This document shows, one piece after another, positions 1-5,979 of a stretch of 60,960 nt of DNA; within the stretch, counting starts at the first letter, position 1, and each line of letters opens with the position of its first letter. Source of the stretch: Salinimicrobium catena (lineage in GTDB: Bacteria; Bacteroidota; Bacteroidia; Flavobacteriales; Flavobacteriaceae). The stretch spans positions 1-60,960 of the forward strand of contig NZ_FNGG01000010.1 of the NCBI RefSeq assembly GCF_900102915.1, in the 5' to 3' direction. Below the pieces are notes generated by a model. That model searched no databases. It was not told the origin of the DNA and saw only the letters and a list, made by a program, of their open reading frames with translations. The position numbers and the translations under genes are program-made.

Positions 1-34
1 CACAACAAAGAACTAAGCTAACTTCCAAGGATTT

Positions 35-1000
35 TCACCCCAATTTCGACACGTAATTTTCATCGTAAGGCAATCCCGATTTTGCCACAGCAAAGGCTTG
101 TTTAAGAAGTTTATTACAAACTGCAATCAAAGCTAACTTCTTGCTTTTGCCCTTGGCTATTATGCGCTCATAGATCTCTCTGCAGGCTTTGTTATGTTTA
201 CAGGCAGTAAAACTACACATGAACAGCAGGTTTCGGAGCTTTGCATTGCCCATTTTACTAATCCGGCTTCTGCCTCTTACACTGGCACCAGATTCCCTGA
301 TAGTGGGTGTAATACCGGCATAACAGCACAGCTGCCTGGCGTTTTCGAAATTGGAAAATCCATCTGTCAGCACCAATAACATGATAGCTGTTTTATTACC
401 CATTCCGGGAATGCTTTTAAGAAGGCTTAGTTGGTTTTGCTGTTCCTCCTTTACCATTACAGTGAGTCGATCCTCCAGGACCTTAATTTCTCTCTGAATT
501 GCTTTAAGAGATCTGTTCAAAGAATGATAAACAGCTTTGGAAGGCTTTCCAAGAACCTTTTCACCATGCAATTTATTCTTTAGGGCGGTACTTTGTTTGG
601 TGTAGATCTCAATCAAACGCAACAACTGAAGTGACTCAGCCTGGTTCTCATCTTTGGCTGTATACAATGGAACTTCATTAACTGTGGCGTATTCACAGAT
701 CGCCCGGGCATCAGATTTATCAGTTTTAATCTTTGAGAGTTTCATCTGGATAAAACGCTTTACTGACAAGGGATTCACTACAGACACCTTTACACCCTGT
801 TCGTAAAGGAACTGTGCCAGCCTGTAATGATAGTAACCGGTAGCTTCCATAACCACCAAATCTTGATCAGAAAGAGACTTAAGAAAGCTTTTAAAGCCGT
901 TGCTGTCATTAGAAAATTGGTAATGTTTTCCGGCAGAGTCAGCAACATCAAACACATCTTTGCTGATGTCTACTCCGTAAATTTGGTTACATTTATTCAT
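35..1000 (-). CDS. IS110-family transposase (DEDD recombinase)
   Basis: A 321-aa protein in the usual size range for IS110 transposases. The N-terminal RuvC-like DEDD domain shows YGVDISKDVFDV (first Asp), VMEATGYY (Glu) and KTDKSDARAI (Asp pair). The C-terminal Transposase_20 domain shows IPGMGNKTA and then AGITPTIRESGASVRGRSR, which contains the family's serine-rich segment. The reading frame is open to 1024, but the ATG at 1000 gives the family-typical start MNKCNQIYGVDIS. The frame is intact, so the element may be active. Family knowledge: these enzymes use a guide RNA encoded in the element's own non-coding end. Confidence 0.93.
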   Translation of the reverse strand: MNKCNQIYGVDISKDVFDVADSAGKHYQFSNDSNGFKSFLKSLSDQDLVVMEATGYYHYRLAQFLYEQGVKVSVVNPLSVKRFIQMKLSKIKTDKSDARAICEYATVNEVPLYTAKDENQAESLQLLRLIEIYTKQSTALKNKLHGEKVLGKPSKAVYHSLNRSLKAIQREIKVLEDRLTVMVKEEQQNQLSLLKSIPGMGNKTAIMLLVLTDGFSNFENARQLCCYAGITPTIRESGASVRGRSRISKMGNAKLRNLLFMCSFTACKHNKACREIYERIIAKGKSKKLALIAVCNKLLKQAFAVAKSGLPYDENYVSKLG

Positions 1001-1207
1001 TAGAAATTGATTAGGAAAGGACACCTACTTTATTTTCATCGACTTAAAAACGAGATCCAGGTCTCATAGAACTAAACGAAATTGAAGTAGAAAAGAGAGG
1101 GGATTATCAATGTTGACGGAATCTATAGTTCCCACGGTTAATTTAACCTTACTCCTCTCTTTTGTTCTTTCTGGTTAGTGGGTAAAAGTTAGGAAATCAA
1201 ACTTAAG
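1001..1207 (-). ncRNA. Candidate bridge/seek RNA region of the IS110 element
   Basis: About 200 nt of non-coding DNA directly upstream of the transposase. It contains a perfect 10-bp inverted repeat (AAAAGAGAGG at 1091-1100, CCTCTCTTTT at 1154-1163). Inside that lies a small palindrome (GGTTAA/TTAACC, 1136-1148). ACGGTTAAT at 1134-1142 recurs exactly at 1208-1216, near the presumed element/target junction. IS110-group elements encode a structured guide RNA in this position, so such a match could be a guide-target pair. The transcribed strand and RNA ends cannot be read from sequence alone. Confidence 0.35.
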
Positions 1208-1276
1208 ACGGTTAATCACCAATAGCCGGCAGCGTTAGAAAGAAAGTAATTAACTTGACCAACAAACCAATCCTAA

Positions 1277-1335
1277 GCCGACACATCCGCGTCCCCTACT
1301 CCGCCAACTGGCGATAACCGAGACCGTTGTGGCCA
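1277..1335 (+). other. attC-like site 1 (3' half)
   Basis: It shows the block GCCGACACATCCGCGTC (1277-1293) and then the right arm GCGATAACCGAGACCGTTG (1311-1329). These closely resemble sites 3 and 5 of the array. Cutting after G1326 would start the Fic cassette at TTGTGGCC. The left arm is unclear. CGGTTAATC at 1209-1217 nearly complements GATAACCG (1313-1320) and may be what remains after the IS110 insertion. A GTTAGAA core with an upstream AATAGCCGG (about 1221-1240) may be another degenerate core. Confidence 0.6.
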
Positions 1336-1409
1336 ATTATAATCGTGATTTTTCTTTCAATTGAAATAAATTGACTTTACCTTTGATAATATCAAATGAT
1401 ACTATCAAA

Positions 1410-2360
1410 ATGAAACCTCCATACGAGATTACTCCAAAAATCTTAAGAATTATAACTTCAATTTCTGAGAAATTAGGAGCTATTAATGCAACTTATCTGA
1501 ACAAACCTTCTCCAAAATTAAGAAAGGAAAATAAAATTAAAACGATTCATTCGTCATTAAAGATTGAAGGTAATACACTGACTGAAGAACAGATAACTGC
1601 ACTTTTAGAAAACAAGAGAATTATCGGTCCAAAGAAAGATGTAAAAGAGGTTTTAAATGCAATTGAGATTTATGAACACCTAGAAAAATATGATCCATTT
1701 AATGAAAAATCATTTTTGAAATGTCATAAAGACCTAATGCAAAACCTAATAGATGATGCAGGAAAATACCGAAAACAAGGTGTTGGAATAATGAAAGGCT
1801 CTGCAGTAGAACACTATGCTCCGCCATATGACAATGTGCCTTACTTAATGAAAGATTTATTCGAGTATTTACAGACTTCAGAAGAAATTGAATTGGTTAA
1901 AAGCTGCGTATTTCATTATGAGATGGAATTCATTCACCCATTTTTAGATGGAAATGGGAGAATGGGCAGATTATGGCAAACATTAATTTTAATGCAAAAA
2001 TATCCAGTATTTGAATATTTGCCCTTCGAGACTTTGATTAGTAATGACCAGGAAAAATATTATTCTGCATTATCAGATAGCGATAAGGCTGGAAATTCGA
2101 CAGCATTTATAGAATATATGCTCGGAGTAATTGATAAATCATTAGAAGAATTGCTCAATTTTACCAATAGAACTCTAACTGAAAAAGACCGCCTCGATTA
2201 CTTCTTATCTCTAAATAAGAGAGAGTTTACCAGGAAAGATTATATGGAAATTTTTAAAGATATCTCTGGGGCAACTGCAAGTAGAGATCTAAAGAAAGGT
2301 GTTGAACTGAATCTATTTAAAAAGATAGGAGATAAAAACAAAACTCTGTACAAGTTATAA
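1410..2360 (+). CDS. Fic-domain protein (predicted AMP transferase), cassette 1
   Basis: A 316-aa protein. The Fic catalytic motif HPFLDGNGRMGR (HxFx[D/E]GNGRxxR) lies at about residues 175-186. An N-terminal inhibitory-helix motif SSLKIEGN (S/TxxxE-G/N) lies near residues 48-56, as in class II, self-inhibited Fic proteins. A small C-terminal winged-helix-like segment follows. The frame is open from a TTG at 1371, but the ATG at 1410 gives the family-typical MKPPYEIT start. Fic enzymes transfer AMP from ATP to protein hydroxyls; the target here is unknown. The stop codon lies 1 nt before the attC-like site, the compact spacing of integron cassettes. Confidence 0.9.
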   Translation: MKPPYEITPKILRIITSISEKLGAINATYLNKPSPKLRKENKIKTIHSSLKIEGNTLTEEQITALLENKRIIGPKKDVKEVLNAIEIYEHLEKYDPFNEKSFLKCHKDLMQNLIDDAGKYRKQGVGIMKGSAVEHYAPPYDNVPYLMKDLFEYLQTSEEIELVKSCVFHYEMEFIHPFLDGNGRMGRLWQTLILMQKYPVFEYLPFETLISNDQEKYYSALSDSDKAGNSTAFIEYMLGVIDKSLEELLNFTNRTLTEKDRLDYFLSLNKREFTRKDYMEIFKDISGATASRDLKKGVELNLFKKIGDKNKTLYKL

Positions 2361-2361
2361 C

Positions 2362-2498
2362 TGGCCACAACAATGGCTATCCAAAAATGGCTTTTTTGAA
2401 AACTATTTTTTTACATTTATTTTCATAAGAAACAGCCGGTTCAACTGAAAGTGCAATCTTCCCTACACGCCACTTTTGATAGCCGGGACGTTGGCGGT
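2362..2498 (+). other. attC-like site 2 (after Fic cassette)
   Basis: The outer left arm TGGCCACAAC (2362-2371) complements the start of its own cassette at 1326-1335. The inner arms GGCTATC (2375-2381) and GATAGCC (2478-2484) pair perfectly over 7 bp. The site ends in GGGACGTTGGCGGT, and the proposed cut follows G2490. The span of about 130 nt is near the upper end for attC sites. The loop is AT-rich. Confidence 0.72.
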
Positions 2499-2547
2499 CA
2501 TTTGAGAAAACCGTTTCACAATCCAGAAGTTGACTATACGAAAAAAT

Positions 2548-3099
2548 ATGAGAAAAGTAGTTGCAGCATTAAATATGACAGTTGATGGAATTTGCGACCA
2601 CACGGCAGGAATTCCGGATTCAGAAATACATCAACATTACACAGAATTATTAGGACAAGGAGACGCAATTCTATATGGCAGGATAACTTACGGACTTATG
2701 GAATTTTGGCGATCCATATTAGAAAATCCTTCCGAACAAAAATCAATGAACGACTTTGCCGTAGCTATCGACAGAATTCCAAAGATTGTTTTCTCTCATA
2801 CGCTCAAAAATGTAGATTGGGAAAGTGCAAGAATAGCAAAACAGAGCTTAAAAGATGAAGTTTTAGTACTCAAGAAACAATCGGGAAAAGACATTTTTAT
2901 TGGTAGTCGTAGCTTAATTATTCAGCTTCTAAAACTAAACCTTATTGATGAATTTCAACTCTGCATATATCCAATGTTGGAAGGGAAAGGATTAGAAATT
3001 TTTGAAGGCATCAACGATAGGATTATTTTTAAGCTCATCAAAACTAAAACCTTTAGCAATGGGTCTATAATCTTGTATTATCAACCAAAAAGGGAGTGA
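2548..3099 (+). CDS. Dihydrofolate reductase family / RibD C-terminal domain protein, cassette 2
   Basis: A 183-aa protein of the RibD_C/DHFR-like reductase fold. It starts MRKVVAALNMTVDG, the first strand of the family, followed by LYGRITYGLMEFW, the Rossmann-like KDIFIGSRSLIIQLL, and LIDEFQLCIYPMLEGKG. These bind NADPH and a pterin or pyrimidine substrate; the true substrate is unknown. A TTG at 2530 would add 6 residues, but the ATG at 2548 fits the family start. It is the only gene between attC-like sites 2 and 3. Trimethoprim-resistant DHFRs are common integron cargo, but this is not a classical dfr gene, so resistance should not be assumed. Confidence 0.85.
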   Translation: MRKVVAALNMTVDGICDHTAGIPDSEIHQHYTELLGQGDAILYGRITYGLMEFWRSILENPSEQKSMNDFAVAIDRIPKIVFSHTLKNVDWESARIAKQSLKDEVLVLKKQSGKDIFIGSRSLIIQLLKLNLIDEFQLCIYPMLEGKGLEIFEGINDRIIFKLIKTKTFSNGSIILYYQPKRE

Positions 3100-3108
3100 A
3101 AAAAACGA

Positions 3109-3240
3109 ACCGCCAACAATGAATAACACAAATTGCTCAATCCTCTCAAAATAACATTTTTTACTACCTTTAAAAATAGAATTAAACCGACAAATTCGCG
3201 TCTCCAAATCCGCAACTTGCGTTAACCGGGGACGTTGCCC
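3109..3240 (+). other. attC-like site 3 (after DHFR-like cassette)
   Basis: ACCGCCAAC (3109-3117) is a perfect 9-bp complement of the cassette start GTTGGCGGT (2490-2498). The right half carries ACCGACAAATTCGCGTC and then CTTGCGTTAACCGGGGACGTTG, closely matching site 1. The middle (about 3143-3172) is also found after the last cassette at about 4776-4805. The proposed cut follows G3234. Confidence 0.72.
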
Positions 3241-3337
3241 AACATTTGAGGCAACGGCCCGTTTTGATCGGCTAAAGTCGTTCCTCCGGGAAGTAAAAAA
3301 GCTACCGCAACTTGCGATAGCCGAGACCGTTGGCTGC
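3234..3337 (+). other. attC-like site 4 / ORF-less mini-cassette
   Basis: About 95 bp between two cut points (G3234 and G3329), with no reading frame of useful length. GTTGCC at 3234-3239 complements GGCAAC at 3250-3255. The inner arms CGGCTA (3269-3274) and TAGCCG (3318-3323) complement each other. The end GCGATAGCCGAGACCGTTGG matches the other sites. Its first bases include CATTTGAG, also present at the start of the DHFR-like cassette (2499-2506). It reads as a recombination site with no gene, or a cassette that lost its gene. Confidence 0.55.
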
Positions 3338-3417
3338 AATATTTCAACAAAAAATAAAGTTTCCATATATTGAAACTTTTGTTTAATTTTGAATCAAGTT
3401 AATTTGATAGAAATTGG

Positions 3418-3753
3418 ATGAAAGAAAAATTTGATGTTCTCTTTTTGGACCAGGCAATAGACTTTATAGAAAGTTTGGATCCGAAATCCAGAAAGAAAAT
3501 AATCTACAATATTGACAAAGCTAAATATGTAACTGATCCAAAGTTATTTAAAAAACTGACAGATAATATTTGGGAGATCAGAACAAAATTCAGTGGAATT
3601 CAATATAGATTATTTGCGTTTTGGGACAAAACTAACAATAAAGAAACTTAAGTGATTTCCACACACGGAATTGTGAAGAAAGTGAGTAAAGTTCCAAAGG
3701 CTGAAATTGATAAAGCAGAAAAAATCAGGACTGATTATTTAAAAGAAAAGTAA
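3418..3753 (+). pseudogene. RelE/HigB-type toxin gene with in-frame stop, cassette 4
   Basis: Residues 1-77 (MKEKFDVLFLDQAIDF...IWEIRTKFSGIQYRLFAFWDK) match the phage-derived Gp49-like/HigB mRNA-interferase toxin family. A TAA at 3649-3651 follows NNKET. The same frame then stays open for 33 codons (VISTHGIVKKVSKVPKAEID...) to a TAA at 3751-3753, giving the normal family length of about 111 aa. One base change (TTA Leu to TAA) explains the break. The antitoxin gene starts 5 nt later. The truncated product lacks the C-terminal strand, so it is probably inactive unless the stop is read through. Confidence 0.8.
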
Positions 3754-3758
3754 AAGTT

Positions 3759-4088
3759 ATGGAAACAAAGAAGAAAAAGAGAAGAATGACTTTAGACCAA
3801 ATGAAGGATAAGCATATTGGAGAAATTGGTTCTGAAGAAAGAGAAAAATATGAATTTGATTTAAGATTGGATGTGCTTGGAGAAATGATAAAATCGGTTA
3901 GAAAAGAAAGGCATCTGACTCAAGAACAACTCGGAGAATTAATTGGTGTTCAAAAATCTCAAATTTCAAAATTAGAGAGGAATGCTAAAAACGTAACTAT
4001 TGAAACAATTTTAAAGGTTTTCAAAGCATTAAAAGCAAATATAAAGTTCAGCATAGAAATGGCTGATGGGGATTTCAAGGTTGCTTAG
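3759..4088 (+). CDS. HigA-type antitoxin, XRE-family helix-turn-helix
   Basis: A 109-aa protein with a basic, acid-patched N-terminus (METKKKKRRMTLDQMKDKHIG). A Cro/C1-type HTH follows at about residues 45-100: RKERHLTQEQLGELIGVQKSQISKLE. It lies 5 nt after the full-length toxin frame, in the toxin-first order of HigBA-type modules. Family role: it neutralises the toxin and represses its own operon. Its partner carries a nonsense codon, so the antitoxin may now be a relic or may work against related toxins elsewhere. Confidence 0.88.
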   Translation: METKKKKRRMTLDQMKDKHIGEIGSEEREKYEFDLRLDVLGEMIKSVRKERHLTQEQLGELIGVQKSQISKLERNAKNVTIETILKVFKALKANIKFSIEMADGDFKVA

Positions 4089-4101
4089 AACAAGAAATAC
4101 A

Positions 4102-4238
4102 GCAGCTAACAGCGAGTAGAGAGCCAATATGCCTTTTCAGGGAGAAAGAATAACTTAGAACTCCAAAGAAACAAAACAACAAGCCGACAACTCCGCGTGC
4201 TAATTTGCGTTCACTGGCATTTCCGAAACATTGGCTAT
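4102..4238 (+). other. attC-like site 5 (after toxin-antitoxin cassette)
   Basis: GCAGCTAAC (4102-4110) complements the cassette start GTTGGCTGC (3329-3337) at 8 of 9 positions; the odd one is a G-T. The right half carries AAGCCGACAACTCCGCGTG (4181-4199) and ends CCGAAACATTGGC. The cut-site G is replaced by A (4230), which would be expected to weaken recombination if the integron rule holds. Confidence 0.62.
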
Positions 4239-4276
4239 ACTTTAAAAACTGAACCTCAAGAAAGAGCAAAAACAAG

Positions 4277-4726
4277 ATGATTAAAATAAAACGATCTAAT
4301 TCAACCGATGTGGACTTTCAATTTTTAGTTTCAGAACTTGATAAAGATTTAGCTGTACGAAATGGAGAAGCAAATGAATTCTTTGCCCAATATAATAAAA
4401 TCGATCTTATAAAAAATGTGATTGTTGCGTTCATTGACGACAAACCTGTTGGATGTGGAGCAATGAAAGAATATGATATGGAAACAATGGAAATAAAAAG
4501 AATGTTTGTTCCCATTGAAATGAGAGGAAAAGGAATAGCTGTTGAAATTTTAGATAATTTAGAAAAATGGGCAAAAGAAATGAATTATAGTAAATGCGTA
4601 TTAGAAACTGGAGATAAAATGCTAGAGGCCATTAGATTATATAAGAAAAGCAACTACAAAGTGATTCCTAATTATGGTCAGTATGTAAATATTGAAACTA
4701 GCGTATGCTTCAGGAAAGAAATATAA
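4277..4726 (+). CDS. GNAT-family N-acetyltransferase, cassette 5
   Basis: A 149-aa protein with a single acetyltransferase domain. Visible parts are the central strand VGCGAMKEYD, the acetyl-CoA pyrophosphate loop IEMRGKGIAVEIL (R/QxxGxG/A type, about residues 80-92), and the following ALETGD-like strand CVLETGDKMLEAIRLYKK. It uses acetyl-CoA to acetylate an amine; the substrate cannot be told from sequence. GNAT genes are common cassette cargo. It is the last recognisable cassette gene. Its expected closing arm (complement of TTGGCTATAC) is not found downstream. Confidence 0.88.
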   Translation: MIKIKRSNSTDVDFQFLVSELDKDLAVRNGEANEFFAQYNKIDLIKNVIVAFIDDKPVGCGAMKEYDMETMEIKRMFVPIEMRGKGIAVEILDNLEKWAKEMNYSKCVLETGDKMLEAIRLYKKSNYKVIPNYGQYVNIETSVCFRKEI

Positions 4727-4762
4727 ATTTAATAAAAAGAACATTCAAGGTTGGTTAAACAG

Positions 4763-4810
4763 TCTTCGCCATTCCATTCAAAATTAGCATTTTTGGCTAC
4801 CTTTATTATA
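4763..4810 (+). other. Remnant of attC-like site 6 (array end)
   Basis: About 30 nt (roughly 4776-4805, TCAAAATTAGCATTTTTGG then CTACCTTTA) matches the middle of site 3 at about 3143-3172 with few differences. Neither the right half with its GTTG core nor a proper left arm is present. It looks like a site truncated at the junction with core DNA, marking the end of the array just before the gene at 4837. Confidence 0.45.
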
Positions 4811-4836
4811 ACTTAACCTTTATAAGGGATGCATCT

Positions 4837-5379
4837 ATGACAAAAGATAGACTGAAAAAAGTGCAAAACACCTCATCCTTTGTAAGAAATGCACGGTCGC
4901 AGGAATTCCGTGCTATTGGCCGTTTAATGGTTGATGTTTACTCCCGGCTTGAAGGATTTCCGCAGCAACCTGAGTATTTCGCGATGCTCGAAAACATCGG
5001 GGAGGTCACAAAAAAGCTCCATACCGAGCTTATTGTAGCCGTTTCTGCGGAAGGTAACATCGACGGGGCCGTGGTCTATTTCAGCGATATGAGCTCCTAT
5101 GGTTCCGGCGGAAGCGCTACTGCTGAAAAAAACGCTTCCGGCTTCCGACTGCTGGCGGTAGCTCCCGAAGCAAGAGGCAAGGGCATTGGCAGGCTGCTGA
5201 CCGACGCCTGCATTTCCAAGGCCCGGGAAGACAAGAATGAACAGCTGATCATCCATTCCACCGAATTCATGAAAGTTGCCTGGGAAATGTACGAAAGAAT
5301 GGGCTTTCGCCGCTCTGAAGATCTTGATTTCATGCAGGGCGAACTTCCGGTTTTCGGGTTTAGACTACTTTTGCAGTAA
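4837..5379 (+). CDS. GNAT-family N-acetyltransferase
   Basis: A 180-aa protein with one acetyltransferase domain. Residues about 100-115 give the acetyl-CoA loop VAPEARGKGIGRLLTDACI. The earlier segment MLENIGEVTKKLHTELIVAV and the late WEMYERMGFRRSEDLDF (the Y/F-x-GF of the family) complete the fold. GC content is clearly higher than in the cassette genes, so this is core DNA outside the array. It starts at the ATG at 4837. The SRPBCC gene follows after 9 nt, suggesting cotranscription. The substrate is unknown. Confidence 0.87.
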   Translation: MTKDRLKKVQNTSSFVRNARSQEFRAIGRLMVDVYSRLEGFPQQPEYFAMLENIGEVTKKLHTELIVAVSAEGNIDGAVVYFSDMSSYGSGGSATAEKNASGFRLLAVAPEARGKGIGRLLTDACISKAREDKNEQLIIHSTEFMKVAWEMYERMGFRRSEDLDFMQGELPVFGFRLLLQ

Positions 5380-5388
5380 AATTCATTC

Positions 5389-5823
5389 ATGGTAGACACA
5401 CGAACGGAGATCATCATCAACAAGCCTATTGATATCGTTGCCGGTTATGCCAGTAACCCGGACAATGCTGTGGAATGGTATGAAAACATTAAATCCGTGG
5501 AATGGAAATCCCCAGAACCTCTAAAAGTTGGTTCAAAAATCGCCTTTATCGCCCATTTTCTTGGTAAGAAACTGGTGTACACCTATGAAATCTTCGAATT
5601 TGTCCCCCGTGAAAAACTGGTCATGAGAACGGCAGAGGGTCCCTTTCCCATGGAAACCACCTATACCTGGACGGCAGTTGACAATCATACCACTAAAATG
5701 ACCTTACAGAACAGAGGCAAGCCCACGGGATTTTCTAAATTCTTTGCTCCGTTTATGGCTATCCTCATGCGAAAAGCAAATAATAAGGACTTCAAAAAAC
5801 TGAAAAGGAATTTAGAAAGCTAG
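5389..5823 (+). CDS. SRPBCC / START-like small protein
   Basis: A 144-aa protein with the helix-grip pattern of polyketide cyclase/SRPBCC proteins. It opens [29 protein letters not shown] and continues [39 protein letters not shown] and [16 protein letters not shown]. The family binds small hydrophobic ligands; no catalytic residue can be assigned. It lies 9 nt after the acetyltransferase gene in an apparent two-gene unit. Confidence 0.82.
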   Translation: MVDTRTEIIINKPIDIVAGYASNPDNAVEWYENIKSVEWKSPEPLKVGSKIAFIAHFLGKKLVYTYEIFEFVPREKLVMRTAEGPFPMETTYTWTAVDNHTTKMTLQNRGKPTGFSKFFAPFMAILMRKANNKDFKKLKRNLES

Positions 5824-5955
5824 GTCTTCCGAAGAAAGCTGCCAGAATATAGGACGGTTCCAGATGAGGAACAAGGGAACTTACAGCAATTAATGTGGCT
5901 GGTGGCGCAATTCCTAAAAGATTGTGGTGTAAGGCTCAATTCCTTCAGAATTCAC

Positions 5956-5963
5956 TATTTTTG
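5956..5963 (+). promoter_or_regulatory. Flavobacterial -7 element upstream of OstA-like gene
   Basis: TATTTTTG matches TAnnTTTG exactly. It lies 16 nt before the TTG start at 5980, so the predicted transcript has a very short leader. I see no TTG at -33 with 17-23 nt spacing, so support is partial. Confidence 0.4.
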
Positions 5964-5979
5964 AGCAAAATTTTCCACT

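Larger units (their letters stand above)
1..1207 (-). mobile_element. IS110/IS1111-family insertion sequence (partial, cut by window edge)
   Basis: The element holds the transposase at 35-1000 and about 200 nt of non-coding DNA upstream of it. Members of this family usually lack terminal inverted repeats, so the ends cannot be read directly. I place the inner end near 1207 because sequence resembling an attC-type site starts at about 1208-1216. The other end lies at or before position 1. A long non-coding stretch upstream of the transposase matches the IS110 group, where that stretch encodes the guide (bridge) RNA. The boundary is an inference. Confidence 0.55.
1211..4830 (+). mobile_element. 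Integrase-less gene-cassette array (CALIN-like)
   Basis: Four small coding units, all on the + strand and AT-rich compared with the flanking core genes, are separated by 85-140 nt imperfect inverted repeats. Each repeat ends with a core like GATAACCGAGACCGTTG. For the three central cassettes, the bases after the proposed cut (G|TTnnnn) are the reverse complement of bases just after that cassette's own gene: GTTGTGGCCA 1326-1335 with TGGCCACAAC 2362-2371; GTTGGCGGT 2490-2498 with ACCGCCAAC 3109-3117; GTTGGCTGC 3329-3337 with GCAGCTAAC 4102-4110 (8 of 9). That is the logic of integron cassettes joined at attC sites. No integron integrase is present in the window. The contents (Fic, toxin-antitoxin, GNAT, DHFR-like) are typical cassette cargo. 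Confidence 0.75.

Noticed and set aside
2992-3366. 124-residue - strand frame across the DHFR-like gene end and attC-like sites
   Set aside because: It reads through the recombination-site repeats and the sense gene; the repeats explain its length.
4837-5379. Second GNAT gene as a further cassette
   Set aside because: Its GC content fits the core genes, there is no attC-like site after it, and it is 9 nt from a core-type SRPBCC gene.
5097-5423. 108-residue - strand frame
   Set aside because: Opposite the GNAT gene at 4837; Ser-rich shadow.
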